DNA of 64,000 nt from Brachybacterium sp. P6-10-X1 (GCF_001969445.1 NZ_CP017297.1:3658001-3722000); one strand, 5' to 3'; positions 42,516-52,403 are shown, counted from the first letter of the stretch. Numbers and translations are program-made. The notes: generated by a model not told the origin, from the letters alone.

Positions 42516-43766
42516 TCAGCGTTCGTACTCGTCCTGGAGGATGCGCAGGACGCTCTGCGGATCCTTCTCCCCGTTGAATGCCTGCCCTCCGTACTGGGCG
42601 ATGCCCTCGGCGACCTGAGTCCAGTTCTCGCTCGTGACCAGCGGTGTGGCCGTGTCGAGCGCCGCCGTCAGAGCCTCTTCGGAACCTGCCGGGGCGTTCG
42701 CGTACCAGGACGCCTGGGGTGCGGTCCGTGACGGGAAGGCTCTGCCCTCGGAGGCCAGTGCTTCCAGCGTGTCCGGTCCCGTGAGGCTGGTGATCGCGAG
42801 GAACGCCTCGTCGACGACGGGGCAGCTCGTGGAGATGCCGAAGCCGGACCCCGCGGAGAGTGTCGCGGGGCCGTTCGACCCGACGGGCAGAGGGACGAGG
42901 CCGACGGTGAAGTCCGCCTGGGCGTTGACGTTCAGGATCGCCCACGGGCCGGTGGGGACCATGGCCGCGTTCCCGGCCAGGAACTGGTCGAGGGCGACGT
43001 CGGTGTTCCCCGAGATCTCCGGTGCCACCCCGAGATCGCGCACCAGGCCGGAGTACCAGCTGAAGGCCTCGATCATGGCCGGGGAGTCGAGGGTCAGCCG
43101 GCGATCGTCGGTCACCGCCGTGGCGCCGTTGTAGGACAGCAGCATGGAGAGCATGGGTTCGCTGTTGGGGAAGGCGGAGTACCCGAACTGGGTGCCCTGC
43201 GTCAGGGACCGTGCCGCCTCCTCGAAGTCCTCGATCGTCCACCCCGCGCCGGGCGCTGGAACGCCGGAGGCCTCGAACATGTCCCGGTTGTAGAGCATCA
43301 GGATCGGCCCGTTGTCGTACGGCAACGCCATTTGCCTGCCCTCCGATTGCAGCGCCTCGAGGGCGTTGTCATCGAAGGCCGCCAGGTCCAGGCCGCTCTC
43401 TGAGATCAGGTCGTCCAGGGGGAGCATCGCGTCGTCGAACGTCCCCAGCCGCAGACTCTGCATGCTGACGACGCACGGAGCGGCGTCGCCGGCGATGCGG
43501 GTGCCGAGATTCGTGAAGTAGTCCTCGAATGCGCTGGTCTGCAGCTCGACCGTGAGATTCGAGTGTTCACGCCCGACGGTGCGGGCGGCGTCCTGCCAGG
43601 ACTGCCGCTCCTCGCTGCCGCCGGACCACATCGTCCACGAGACGGTGGCGTGGCCCGAGGAGTCGACGTGCCCGCCGGGGTCCACCGCGGGCGAGCACGA
43701 CGCCAGAAGCGGGCCGGCGAGCATCGCGGCGGTCAGTGTCCTCCGTGACAGGGTGTGGGGGTGCAT
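42516..43766 (-). CDS. Carbohydrate ABC transporter solute-binding lipoprotein
   Basis: 416 residues from ATG 43766 (GAGGAGA just upstream). A twin-arginine-like LSRRTLTAAM start is followed by the lipobox LLASC, so the mature protein is a lipoprotein. CUT1 type-1 binding-protein features: TVSWTMWSGG, ALPYDNGPILMLYNRDMFE, GNAAMVPTGPWAI. It captures an oligosaccharide outside the cell. The fucosidase gene 37 bases upstream suggests a fucose-containing ligand. Confidence 0.9.
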   Translation of the reverse strand: MHPHTLSRRTLTAAMLAGPLLASCSPAVDPGGHVDSSGHATVSWTMWSGGSEERQSWQDAARTVGREHSNLTVELQTSAFEDYFTNLGTRIAGDAAPCVVSMQSLRLGTFDDAMLPLDDLISESGLDLAAFDDNALEALQSEGRQMALPYDNGPILMLYNRDMFEASGVPAPGAGWTIEDFEEAARSLTQGTQFGYSAFPNSEPMLSMLLSYNGATAVTDDRRLTLDSPAMIEAFSWYSGLVRDLGVAPEISGNTDVALDQFLAGNAAMVPTGPWAILNVNAQADFTVGLVPLPVGSNGPATLSAGSGFGISTSCPVVDEAFLAITSLTGPDTLEALASEGRAFPSRTAPQASWYANAPAGSEEALTAALDTATPLVTSENWTQVAEGIAQYGGQAFNGEKDPQSVLRILQDEYER

Positions 43767-43803
43767 GCTGTCTCCTCGTCGAGACGGGCGGGAGTCCGGC
43801 GGG

Positions 43804-45093
43804 TCATTCCTCGAGGAAGATCTCCAGGACGGGGATCCACGGATCGGGCTTCTGCACGGGCAGGTGGAAGGTGACCGTGCCGGGCTCGAGTCCACCGACA
43901 TTGGTGTTCCACGCTCTCGCCTGCGGGTCCGTCTCCTGGAAGGTGACCTCGGAGGCGTCGTTGAGCAGCTGCGCGTAGGCGATCCGGCCCCCGGCGTTCT
44001 TGAGGTGGAGGTGCTTGAGGGGCCACGCCAGGAAATGCACGTACACGCGGTCCTCGCGCTGGGTCATGACGGTCCCCGCGGGTGCTGTCAGCGACGTGGC
44101 CGGACCGGCACCGTAGACGGACCGCTGGTGGAGGTGCATCCATCGGCCGATGTCCTCCAACCTCTGCGTGTCCTCGTCCCGCACGTTGCCGCGTCCGTCC
44201 GGGCCGATGTTCAGCAGCAGGTTCCCTCCCTTCGCGACGGAATCCACCAGCATGCTCAGGAGCATGTGCGTGCTCTTGAAGTCGAGGTTGTCCCGGTCAT
44301 AGCCCCATGAGCCGTTGAGGGTCTGACACGCTTCCCAGCGCACGGGGTGTCCGTCGTCGTCGGTCATGGGGCTGTCCGGCTGGTACTGCTCGGGTGTGAC
44401 CAGGTCGCCGGGAATGCCCAGACGGTCGTTCACGATGATCCCCGGCTGGAGCTCGCGGGTCATCGCCAGCAGTTCCTCGGCGTGCCAGTCCTCGGGGCCC
44501 TTCCCGAATTCTCCGGGGAAGGTGAAGTCGTAGAACATGTAGTCGATCGGACCGTAGTCCGTCAGCAGCTCGCGCACCTGTCCATGCAGGTAGTCCCGGT
44601 ACCGCGCCATGTCCTTGCCCCGGTCGACGCTGTCGATGTCGGAGCGGTTGCGCAGCGGGTGCCGCTCGTCGACCGTGTAATCGGGGTGGTGCCAGTCGAG
44701 GACCGAGTGGTACAGCCCCACCTTCAGGCCCTCGGCGCGGACGGCATCCGCGAACTCGCGCACCAGATCACGCCCGCATGACTGCGGTGCGCTGTAGTCG
44801 GAGAGCGCCGTGTCCCAGAGGCAGAAGCCCTCATGGTGCTTCGTCGTCAGGACGACGTACTTCATGCCCGCGTCCTTGGCGAGTCGCGCGAAGGTCGCAG
44901 CATCGAAGAGATCGGGATCGAAGTACCGCGCGTACCGTTCGTACTCGGATGCGTCCCGCTCCTCGATGGACATGACCCATTCGTGGCGTGCAGGCATCGC
45001 ATAGAGCCCGAAATGGATGAACATTCCGAAGCGGTCGTGGTCGAACCAATCGGTGGAGGGCGTCGGCGTTGCGGAGGTCGACGGTGTCGGCAT
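43804..45093 (-). CDS. Alpha-L-fucosidase, GH29
   Basis: 429 residues from ATG 45093 (GTG 45096 is also possible; GGGAGA upstream). GH29 features: WFDHDRFGMFIHFGLYA at the N terminus, YVVLTTKHHEGFCLWDT, and the nucleophile strand IDYMFYDFTF, then LLLNIGPDGRGNV. No signal peptide, so cleavage of terminal fucose happens inside the cell after import. First gene of the fucosidase/ABC operon. Confidence 0.93.
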   Translation of the reverse strand: MPTPSTSATPTPSTDWFDHDRFGMFIHFGLYAMPARHEWVMSIEERDASEYERYARYFDPDLFDAATFARLAKDAGMKYVVLTTKHHEGFCLWDTALSDYSAPQSCGRDLVREFADAVRAEGLKVGLYHSVLDWHHPDYTVDERHPLRNRSDIDSVDRGKDMARYRDYLHGQVRELLTDYGPIDYMFYDFTFPGEFGKGPEDWHAEELLAMTRELQPGIIVNDRLGIPGDLVTPEQYQPDSPMTDDDGHPVRWEACQTLNGSWGYDRDNLDFKSTHMLLSMLVDSVAKGGNLLLNIGPDGRGNVRDEDTQRLEDIGRWMHLHQRSVYGAGPATSLTAPAGTVMTQREDRVYVHFLAWPLKHLHLKNAGGRIAYAQLLNDASEVTFQETDPQARAWNTNVGGLEPGTVTFHLPVQKPDPWIPVLEIFLEE

Positions 45094-45208
45094 CACTGAT
45101 CTCCCGTAGGGGTGTCGTTGCGGTTTCCGTGGGGGACGCGGTGGCCGAGCAAGATGGGTCCCAGGGCCTCTCGAAGTGGCTCGGGAGCAAGGCCATGACG
45201 CGCATCAC

Positions 45209-45237
45209 ATGCTGTCGAGAGGTCGGAGGTATGTCAA
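45209..45237 (-). promoter_or_regulatory. Candidate promoter of the fucosidase operon
   Basis: Read on the minus strand: consensus -35 TTGACA (45237-45232), 17-base spacer, then CAGCAT (45214-45209) as a weak -10. GCAT-N3-ATGC overlaps the -10 and could be part of an operator. The transcript would have a leader of about 110 bases. Confidence 0.5.
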
Positions 45238-45622
45238 GGGGGTGTCCTCGCATCGGCCCGTCGAACTGCGTGTGACTGCGGGCTGTGTCCGTAGAATCCG
45301 TTCTTGTCGCCCGTAGACCTCGGATGCTTGTCGACCGAGTCCGGCGATTGTGCACAGATCGAGGTCGTGCTCCGGAGCGCTGACAGCACTCATTCCATCG
45401 CGTTCCGCGGATGAGCCCCGAGCTCCGCTCTGACGTACTGGTCGGTGATCTCGATCTTCATCGCGTATGCGCTGCTGGGCGCGGTCGGGGTACATGTCTG
45501 TCGGGCCGACCATGAGCTCGTCCAGGCGGGGCCGGCGCTCATTCGTCGTCCCGTCGGCGCTGGTGGCCGGTCTATAGGGTCTTGCGCATCACGCCGCGAT
45601 CGAGATGCTGGGGAGGCTTGAC
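45238..45622. other. 385-base region with no supported gene
   Basis: No intact gene. One plus-strand stretch around 45429-45495 reads as a hydrophobic segment (TYWSVISIFIAYALLGAVG) and may be a remnant of a lost membrane protein. The minus-strand frame at 45205-45513 has no family likeness. Confidence 0.4.
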
Positions 45623-45906
45623 GATGGGTCGACGTTCGAACGAGTTGGAGCGCGCGCCGATCTCGCGCCGCCGCTGGCGGTCCCCCGTGATGGCCGTCCC
45701 CGCAGGACCAGTGGTACGACTACGAGCGCAACACGGTCGGTTTGGCCGGTGACGGCGAGTTCGACTGCCCCGTCCTCGACCCCTTCGTCGCGGACGACGA
45801 GGCGAAGCTGCGGGTCACGATCGGCTGGTCCCTCAGCGACGACACGCAGATCGGCGGCAGCACGACGGTTCCGGCCTACGTCATCGGTGCTGCGGAGCTT
45901 CAGTGA
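45623..45906 (+). pseudogene. Possible decayed gene fragment
   Basis: ATG 45623 opens a basic leader (RRSNELERAPISRRRWRS), but that frame soon loses coding character. In another frame, 45691-45906 reads as an ordinary acidic protein end (QWYDYERNTVG, VLDPFVADDEAKLRV, TTVPAYVIGAAELQ, then TGA), with an in-frame stop at 45688. A frameshift or internal deletion would join them. Family not recognised. Confidence 0.35.
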
Positions 45907-45987
45907 CCGCGCTGCGCGGTCGGCGGCGATGCGGGCACGTGCTCCATACCGCCTGTGGCGACCAGCCGGTCATGACGTGGTCCGCAC

Positions 45988-47415
45988 TCACATTCCGGCC
46001 ACCGAGAGCCCGAAGTGGGCGAGCAGCGCCGACCCGGCGTACGTGCCGATGAACACGAAGATCGCTGTAATCGCGATCTTCCACGAGGTCTTGGACAGGT
46101 CCACGAGCCGGTCCGCGACGCTCACGCCGGCGAAGGCGAGGATCGGGGTGGTCAACGACAGGAAGTCGACAGCGCCGATCGCGTCCACGAAGCCGCTCCA
46201 GCTCAGGCAGCCGGCGAGCGACACCAGCGAGACCCATCCCAGCACCGGGAAATCACGCACGAGGGGAAGGCGGCTGAGGGTCATGAGGTCCCCGATCACC
46301 AGGCCGAGCAACGAGAACAGCCACAGCGCGGCGAGCCCGCCCAGGGTCAGGGCGGTGATCGGCGTCGATTCCGGGTCCACCCACAGCTTGACCTGCTGGG
46401 TGAACAGCACCAGCGCGACGGAGAGCAGGACGACGCCGATGAACGTGGCGTAGCGCCCGGCAGCGAAGAGCCGCCGGGCCGACGGCGCGGTGCTCGCCTC
46501 TGTCGCGGTGCTGCGCGCCCCGAGCGTGGCCGCGGAATGCCCGGTCGGCAGATGGTCCTTCCCCCGCATCATCAGGTTGAACATCGCGCGTTGCAGGGGC
46601 ACGGCGAGGAAAACCATCGTGTAGGTGCCGATGAAGCTGGTCAGCAGCTGGCTCGCCGCGGCGTAGGAGATGATCGTGTCCTGCAGATCGGGTGCCTGCG
46701 CCGCGAGGGTCGAGGAGGCCGCCGTCATCATGGAGGCGGAGCCCATGCCGGAGGCGATCGCGAGGGCACGCACGTCCAGCCCGGTCGCCAGCAGCACCGG
46801 CGCGAAGAACGAGAAGAACAGCGCGCCGAACAGCGTGCCCATCAGGTACATCGAGAGCACCCCGCGGCCCGGATCGGAGTTCAGGGTGTATTTCTCCGAG
46901 ATGTAGGCGAGCTCGCCCTCACGGCCCAGGCCGAGCGTGGAGCCGATGGCGTGTCGGCGCAGACCGAGCAGCAGCGCGATCGGTAGCCCCAGCACGACGG
47001 TGCCCAAGTTGCCGAGCTCTTGCAGCAGGAACACCCAGCCGATCGAGAGGATCTCCTGCAGGCGCGGGGCGACGTCCGCGCCGTACCGTGCCATGAGCGG
47101 CAGCATGATGATGATCAGGAACGCGCCGGAGAAGCCGACGGTGCGCGGGGAGTAGACGCGCCGCAGGATCCCGCGCCGCCAGGCCGGGATGCCGAGGAGC
47201 ATCGTGAGGAGCACGGCGAAGACCAGCGGCAGCACCGTGATGGTGACCGAGCTGCTGAGCTGCACGGTGCGGGTGCCGATGACCTCCGCCACGGCGATCG
47301 TGAGGAGCACCAGGGTGACCAGCAGCGTCATGTCCAGCACGACGCCCCAGCGCGTGCTCGTGGAGGGGCTTCCGGGGGCGGCGGACTGGCGCCGCGCGGT
47401 CGAGGGAGTCGTCAT
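45988..47415 (-). CDS. DUF3100 family integral membrane protein
   Basis: 475 residues with about ten or eleven hydrophobic segments. Characteristic stretches include LGLGREGELAYISEKYTLNS, GVLSMYLMGTLFGALFF and ASGMGSASMMTAASS, as in DUF3100 proteins, which are probable transporters or permeases. Starts at the base where the M20 amidohydrolase stop begins (TGATG), so the two are translated together. A role in moving the M20 enzyme's substrate or product is inferred from this pairing. Confidence 0.75.
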   Translation of the reverse strand: MTTPSTARRQSAAPGSPSTSTRWGVVLDMTLLVTLVLLTIAVAEVIGTRTVQLSSSVTITVLPLVFAVLLTMLLGIPAWRRGILRRVYSPRTVGFSGAFLIIIMLPLMARYGADVAPRLQEILSIGWVFLLQELGNLGTVVLGLPIALLLGLRRHAIGSTLGLGREGELAYISEKYTLNSDPGRGVLSMYLMGTLFGALFFSFFAPVLLATGLDVRALAIASGMGSASMMTAASSTLAAQAPDLQDTIISYAAASQLLTSFIGTYTMVFLAVPLQRAMFNLMMRGKDHLPTGHSAATLGARSTATEASTAPSARRLFAAGRYATFIGVVLLSVALVLFTQQVKLWVDPESTPITALTLGGLAALWLFSLLGLVIGDLMTLSRLPLVRDFPVLGWVSLVSLAGCLSWSGFVDAIGAVDFLSLTTPILAFAGVSVADRLVDLSKTSWKIAITAIFVFIGTYAGSALLAHFGLSVAGM

Positions 47416-48755
47416 CAGCGGTCCCCAGCGGCAGTTGAGACGGAGGTGGTGGCGTCGTCGGAGGCGGCATGGACGCCACGAGGCAGCGGCGCGATCGCGG
47501 AGAGGGTGCGCACGTAGTCATCGAAGGAGCGGCGGTACAACGGCTCGGGCAGATGACGTCCCATTCCCAGCAGCGCCCGGGTGAGCAGGTGCGGGACCGA
47601 GACCAGCACGTGCTCGGGATCGACCATGCGGAAATCCTTGCCGTGGATGACGCCGTCGAACCCGCCGTAGGAGAGCTGCACGGTGGGCATCATGAAGGAG
47701 AGGTCGCCGGCGTCTCCCGCGGCGGCGATCGCACCGCGGTCCTCGATCAGGTGGGTGATCGAGTCATCCTGCGCGAACGCCTCCCGGAACGCGCCGGAGA
47801 GCGTGCGGTCCTGGACGAAGGGGAGGTACCCCATCTCCGTGGTGACGTGCGCGGTGCCGCCCAGTGCGGAGGCGCAGCCGTGTGCGGCACGGTCCACCCG
47901 GGCTGCGACCTCCCCGAGATAGTCGAGGTCGATCGAGCGGACATCGGTACCGACGCTCACGCGGTGCGGGATCACGTTCGTGGTCATCTCGCTCGCGGGG
48001 ATCACCGGGTTCATCCGCACCAGCACGTCCTCGCGCAGCTGCTGCCGGCCCAGGCCGAGCGCCGTGGTGAACAGGGTCGACATCGCGTAGGCGTTGGTGC
48101 CGCTGAAGGGGTCGAGGCCGGCATGGGAGGCTTCCCCCTCGAACTCGACCGTCTTGTAGAGGAAGCCTGCCAGATCGCAGTCGATCTCGATCGTCGGCTC
48201 GCTCTGCAGCCCGCCGATGGCGTGCAGGCAGACGGCCGCGTCGATGTCGTCGAACACGCCGAGCATCATCGCCTCCGGCTTGCCGCCGAACCACGTGATC
48301 CTCCCTTCGTCGCGCAGCTCGGCGCGGCGGGCGAGATCCACGAACTCCTCCGCGGGGACGAACACGAAATTGAGGTCCACGTCCGCCTCCCGCCAGGCGC
48401 CCGTGGCCACCACGTGTGCGAAGACGGCCAGGGCGATGCCCACCTGCGTGTGGTGGCCGCAGGCGTGTACCGCGCCGGTGGCCGGATCAGCATCCGGATG
48501 CGCGGGGGAGATGACGGCGTCGAGCTCGGCGACCACGGCGATCCGGCGGCGCTGCGGATCCTCGGGAGCCGCGGAGGGCAGCGCGACCTTCAGGCCCGTG
48601 GTCGAGAAATGCTCGATCCCTGCACCGTCGCCATGCCGCAGCAGGAACTGCTCGACGATCTCCGTCGTGTGGTGCTCGTGATAGCCGAGCTCCGGGTGGT
48701 CCCAGAGGTCGGCGACGAGGTCGCGGACTTCGGGGAAGAGGCGGTCGAAGGTCAT
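47415..48755 (-). CDS. M20-family amidohydrolase (AbgB-like)
   Basis: 446 residues. Metal-ligand motifs HACGHHTQ, PAEEFVD and GGFDGVIHG-type C-terminal segment; dimerisation domain in the middle (GEASHAG, HRVSVGTDVRS). VHACGHHT with the long DUF3100 partner resembles AbgA/AbgB-type peptidase plus transporter arrangements that handle N-acylated amino acids. Substrate not determined. Second unrelated M20 enzyme of the window, not a close duplicate of the one at 2923. Confidence 0.88.
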   Translation of the reverse strand: MTFDRLFPEVRDLVADLWDHPELGYHEHHTTEIVEQFLLRHGDGAGIEHFSTTGLKVALPSAAPEDPQRRRIAVVAELDAVISPAHPDADPATGAVHACGHHTQVGIALAVFAHVVATGAWREADVDLNFVFVPAEEFVDLARRAELRDEGRITWFGGKPEAMMLGVFDDIDAAVCLHAIGGLQSEPTIEIDCDLAGFLYKTVEFEGEASHAGLDPFSGTNAYAMSTLFTTALGLGRQQLREDVLVRMNPVIPASEMTTNVIPHRVSVGTDVRSIDLDYLGEVAARVDRAAHGCASALGGTAHVTTEMGYLPFVQDRTLSGAFREAFAQDDSITHLIEDRGAIAAAGDAGDLSFMMPTVQLSYGGFDGVIHGKDFRMVDPEHVLVSVPHLLTRALLGMGRHLPEPLYRRSFDDYVRTLSAIAPLPRGVHAASDDATTSVSTAAGDR

Positions 48756-49312
48756 GGTGGGCGGAACTCCAGGATGTCGGGGGACTCGCGCGGGTGATCC
48801 GGGCTGCCGGATCCGCGGGGCGAGTGCGGCGAGAGGATTCTACGTCGGGCGGTCAGCGAGCCCGCGACTGCCCGGCGTCGCGCTCGGTTCATCCGCCGCA
48901 GTCTCGGCGAACGTGAGGTCCTTCGCGTCCGTGCCGTCCACGAGGGGAACCACTTCCCGGTCTGCACAGTGGACGTTTCGGTGTCCTGATCGCCCATGTC
49001 CTGGAGCCGTGCGCTACCACCGCCTCGATCGAGATGCTGTCGCCCCACCCGGCAGTTGAGAACGTCCCGGCCTCTCGCCCCGTTCGATCCACCAGCAGGC
49101 GCAGCCGCGCAAGTCCAGGCGATTGACCTGGTGCTGCGGGGTCCTGCGGTGACGGAGTCTCATCTCGGCCCGCACCCGGCGGATCGCACGCGCTTCGTCC
49201 AGCCTGTCGGTGCGACGGACGTCCCCACCCGATGTCGAGAACGGCCGAACAGCTCCGTCGCAGGGATGGACGCGACCACAACGGGTTGCGTCGATGCCTG
49301 AGGAGGCACACC
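48756..49312. other. 557-base region of decayed or non-coding DNA
   Basis: No intact gene. On the minus strand a short reading ending at TAG 48840 has normal actinobacterial protein character (EVVPLVDGTDAKDLTFAETA), but no start and no continuation upstream, so it may be the tail of a lost gene. Promoter sequences for the M20/DUF3100 operon must lie at the left end but none stands out. Confidence 0.4.
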
Positions 49313-49610
49313 GTCAAGGTCAAGTAGCTGCTTCTGAAGCACTACCGCGGCGCCCCGGCGTCGGTGAACGACACGCCGACGGAGCAGTGGGCTCCGGAGG
49401 AGATCGAGGCCCACGTCGCCTACATGGGTGACCTCGCCGAGCGGCTGGATCCGACCGGGAGTTCGTCGACTCCCAGGCTCTGGCACCGGAGGGGACCTTC
49501 GCGCGCTCCGACGGTAAGGGGCGGCCCGGGTGGCCGACGGCTCCCACCTCGGCGATCGCCCTGACGCTGCGCGCCGTGGATCGCGGAGATCATCGCGCCG
49601 TGACACCGGC
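49313..49610 (+). pseudogene. YCII-domain (DGPF family) pseudogene
   Basis: AGGAGG at 49302 is followed by K-V-K-stop-LLLKHYRGAPASVND, with TAG (49325) where the family has a Tyr codon (KYLLLKHY), and no start codon where it should be. The reading continues TEQWAPEEIEAHVAYM, then shifts by a lost G near 49462 into EFVDSQALAPEGTFARSDGK, and decays beyond 49530. These are plainly the first two thirds of a YCII-related protein, broken by a stop, a frameshift and a lost end. Confidence 0.7.
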
Positions 49611-49645
49611 CCATGAGCGTGGGCCCGGTAGCCCCGGGCGTCACC

Positions 49646-50432
49646 TCACGCCGCAGCGGCAACCCTCAGCACGCCGTCGCACAACCGGTGGTCGTCGGCC
49701 GTCAGACCATCGATGGCCTCGGCAAGGCCCACGTCCGTCTGCACGATCTTCTGGATGCCTGACCCGTCGGCGGTCCACAGGCTGATGAAGACGCGCGAGT
49801 AGTCGGGATCCTCGACCGGGAGCAAGGCCCTGTGCTGTTCGACAGCAGCGGTAGGACCGAACTCGAGGAAGATCGTCGGATGGGGGTTAACCCGCTGCAG
49901 TTCCACGCACCACTCCCATTTGCCGACGAACCGGGTGACCACTTTTTCGATCGGCCCTCGGTCGATTCTCTCATTGACCTGTTCCGCCAAGACCGATCGT
50001 GAATAGGTGCGCAGGCCATTCTTCACGGCTGCGAGCGTCGCACGGCTGTCTTCGAACTGGCGGCGGGCATGCTCGGCGACGAGGTCGACGAACTCCTGAA
50101 TCGCCACGTCGCGCGGGCGGTGACCATAGCGTGCGGATTCTCCGGTCTCGCACATGGTGGAGATGAATGAGATTGTGTCCTCGGTATTCATTGATGCTGG
50201 TCCTTCGACGAAGTGCTGAAACATCTGTCGCATGAAGAAGTGCTGATCGGGATGCTTCACGCGCCATGCCCGGTTCTGCTCGACATGGCTCAGCAGGGCG
50301 CGGAGCAGCTCTGCATACGTGACGACCACCGCCTGCTCCCACCCATCCTTCTGCAAGTGCGCCTCTCGGCGTTGGCAGAGCAGGACGACGGCCGCAGGCC
50401 GCCCGCCGGCGGTGCCGTGGGAAAGGTATCGC
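49646..50432 (-). pseudogene. C-terminal part of PD-(D/E)XK-family protein, split by ISL3 element
   Basis: Continues the gene whose N-terminal part is at 51866-52277. With the IS and one copy of the 8-bp duplication removed, the frame runs on without a break: DYQRY, then LSHGTAGG, then LLCQRREAHLQKDGWEQ, to the stop at 49646. An ATG at 50356 could still allow a 236-residue fragment to be made. The rest is helical with HFFMRQMFQHFVEG and a C-terminal beta region. The uninterrupted protein would have 396 residues. Confidence 0.85.
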
Positions 50433-51873
50433 GGCTCATCGCAGTTGAGGGGGTAGTCGCGGGGCGTGGGGTGGGCGCGTCATTGCCGGGATAGACGTCG
50501 AGGTCTCCCGATGATGGAAGTTCTGACGCTCGCCATCTGGAAGACCTCGACATGCTCAACGCTACCTTTGACGACCCCGATCTGACGACCTTCACGCGCC
50601 TGGCGGAGCTTGGCCTGGTCGCCGTGGGGCAGCGGATCACGGCCTCACGGGCGGTGCTCGAGTGCCGGCTCGCTGAGGAGGATCCGTGGTGCCGCGCCTG
50701 CGGGGCACGAGCGACCTCGCGGGGCTCGATCACCCGGTCCCTCGCTCACGAGCCGTTCGGTCACCGGCCCACCACGCTGCTGCTGCGGATCCGCCGGTAC
50801 CGGTGTGATCACTGCGGGAACCGGTGGCGCGAGGACACCACCGCTGCGGCACCCGAGCGGGCGAAACTCTCTCGCGGCGGGATGCGCTGGGCGCTGGAAG
50901 CCCTGGTCGTCGATCACCTCACGATCGCGCGGATCGCCGCCGGGCTCGGGGTGGCCTGGCACACCGCCAACGACGCCGTCCTGGCCGAGGGCCAGCGGCT
51001 GCTGATCGATGACCCGACCCGCTTCGACGCCGTCCGCGTGATCGGGGTCGACGAGCACGTCTGGCGTCATACCCGGCGCGGCGACAAGTACGTCACCGTG
51101 ATCATCGATCTCACCCCCGCCAGGGACAAGACCGGGCCGGCCAGGCTCCTGGACATGATCCCCGGCCGCTCCAAAGCCGCGTTCAAGGCCTGGCTCCAGG
51201 CGCGCCCCGAAGAGTGGAAGGACCGGATCGAGGTGGTCGCGATGGACGGTTTCACCGGCTTCAAGACCGCGACCGGCGAGGCGCTCCCGGGCGCGGTCGC
51301 GGTCATGGATCCCTTCCACGTCGTCCGCCTCGCCGGGGACGCGCTGGATGACTGCCGGCGACGCGTCCAGCAGCAGCTCCACCAGCGCCGAGGCCGCAAG
51401 CACGACCCCCTCTACAAGTCCCGCCGCACCCTCCACACCGGCACCAAGCTGCTCACCGATCGCCAATGCGAGCGCCTCAGCGCGCTGTTCGAGCGCGAGA
51501 AGCACGTCGCGGTCGAGGTGACCTGGGAGATCTACCAGGCCATGGTCGCCGCCTATCGAGAGCCCGACCGAGCGAAGGCCAGAGTGATGATGGAGAAGTT
51601 GATCGGGGCGCTTGGCAAGAAGGTCCCCGACGCCCTGCCCGAGCTGGCCAAGCTCGGCCGAACCCTGACGAAAAGGGCCGCGGACGTGCTGGCGTTCTTC
51701 GATCGGCCCGGCACCAGCAACGGCCCGACCGAGGCCATCAACGGCCGACTCGAACACCTCCGCGGCTCCGCCCTCGGGTTCCGCAACCTCACCCACTACA
51801 TCGCCCGCGGCCTCCTCGAAGCAGGAGGCTTCAGACCCCTGCTACACCCTCAAATGCGATGAGCCGGTATCGC
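50425..51873. mobile_element. ISL3-family insertion sequence with 8-bp target duplication
   Basis: The element is 50433-51865 (1433 bp). Its ends are inverted repeats starting GGCTCATCGCA and continuing TTGAGGG-N-GTAG, matching at 22 of the first 24 bases. GGTATCGC flanks it on both sides (50425-50432 and 51866-51873), the 8-bp duplication typical of ISL3 elements. It lies inside a PD-(D/E)XK-family gene. Confidence 0.93.
50552..51862 (+). CDS. ISL3-family transposase
   Basis: 436 residues, intact. N-terminal zinc finger (CRACGARA, CDHCGNRW), HTH region (LTIARIAAGLGVAWHTAND), and the DDE core: VIGVDEHVWRH (first Asp), VVAMDGFTGF (second Asp), and SNGPTEAINGRLEHLRG (Glu), the hallmark end of ISL3 transposases. 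The stop lies 3 bases inside the right end of the element, within the inverted repeat. Confidence 0.95.
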   Translation: MLNATFDDPDLTTFTRLAELGLVAVGQRITASRAVLECRLAEEDPWCRACGARATSRGSITRSLAHEPFGHRPTTLLLRIRRYRCDHCGNRWREDTTAAAPERAKLSRGGMRWALEALVVDHLTIARIAAGLGVAWHTANDAVLAEGQRLLIDDPTRFDAVRVIGVDEHVWRHTRRGDKYVTVIIDLTPARDKTGPARLLDMIPGRSKAAFKAWLQARPEEWKDRIEVVAMDGFTGFKTATGEALPGAVAVMDPFHVVRLAGDALDDCRRRVQQQLHQRRGRKHDPLYKSRRTLHTGTKLLTDRQCERLSALFEREKHVAVEVTWEIYQAMVAAYREPDRAKARVMMEKLIGALGKKVPDALPELAKLGRTLTKRAADVLAFFDRPGTSNGPTEAINGRLEHLRGSALGFRNLTHYIARGLLEAGGFRPLLHPQMR

Positions 51874-52277
51874 TGATAGTCGTGACCGTGCCCGTCGGAC
51901 GTTCCGAAATTCTCGACGACTACGGCCGCGTCCGGCCTGGAGAGGACGATGTCGGCTATGTCAGCGGCCGCCTCGACGGAGATCCCCTCGTTGGCTTCGG
52001 TCGCTACTTCCTGCACCACGCGGTAGTTCGACAGTGGAAGTCGACTGCCGCCGGGCAGCTCGTCGTTGATCCGCTCGAGAAAGATGCGTTGGAAAGCGTC
52101 CCCCAGCTCGTGGCTCGCTGTGGAGTTCAGCAACCACGCGAAGACGTTGGAGAGCTGCTTCTCATGAGTCCCGTGATGCATCACGCGGAATACGTTGAAC
52201 TGCTCAGCCAGGCTCCGCGACATCGAGGGGAGGAGTGTGGTCAGTATGCCGTTCGCGGGGGCAGGACGGTCAGCCAT
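51866..52277 (-). pseudogene. N-terminal part of PD-(D/E)XK-family protein, split by ISL3 element
   Basis: 137 codons from ATG 52277 to the insertion point. Contains EKQLSNVFAWLLNSTASHELG, then IADIVLSRP and VVVENFGTSDGHGHDYQRY. The D-x(n)-E-N pattern with a later Q-x-x-R-Y is that of PDDEXK_4-type nucleases, but Phe stands where the catalytic Lys of the usual ENK is expected, so it may have been catalytically altered even before the IS arrived. TACTCT lies 6 bases before the ATG, a possible leaderless promoter. Confidence 0.8.
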
Positions 52278-52403
52278 GGTATGAGAGTAGCGACGTGCGC
52301 GAGCGATGCCAGAGGTGAAGCCCTGCGGGTCATGTGATGGCTCGGAGCCGCGCCGAGCTGGGGTCCGGAAGCGCTGGGAGCTCCCGGGCCCCAGCTCACG
52401 AGG

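Noticed and set aside
45605..46453. 282-codon plus-strand frame
   Set aside because: Thr/Ser/Arg-rich shadow running into the DUF3100 gene; only a short stretch in another frame looks protein-like.
48889..49323. 144-codon minus-strand frame
   Set aside because: Arginine/serine-rich composition and overlap with the YCII pseudogene remnant; no start signal.
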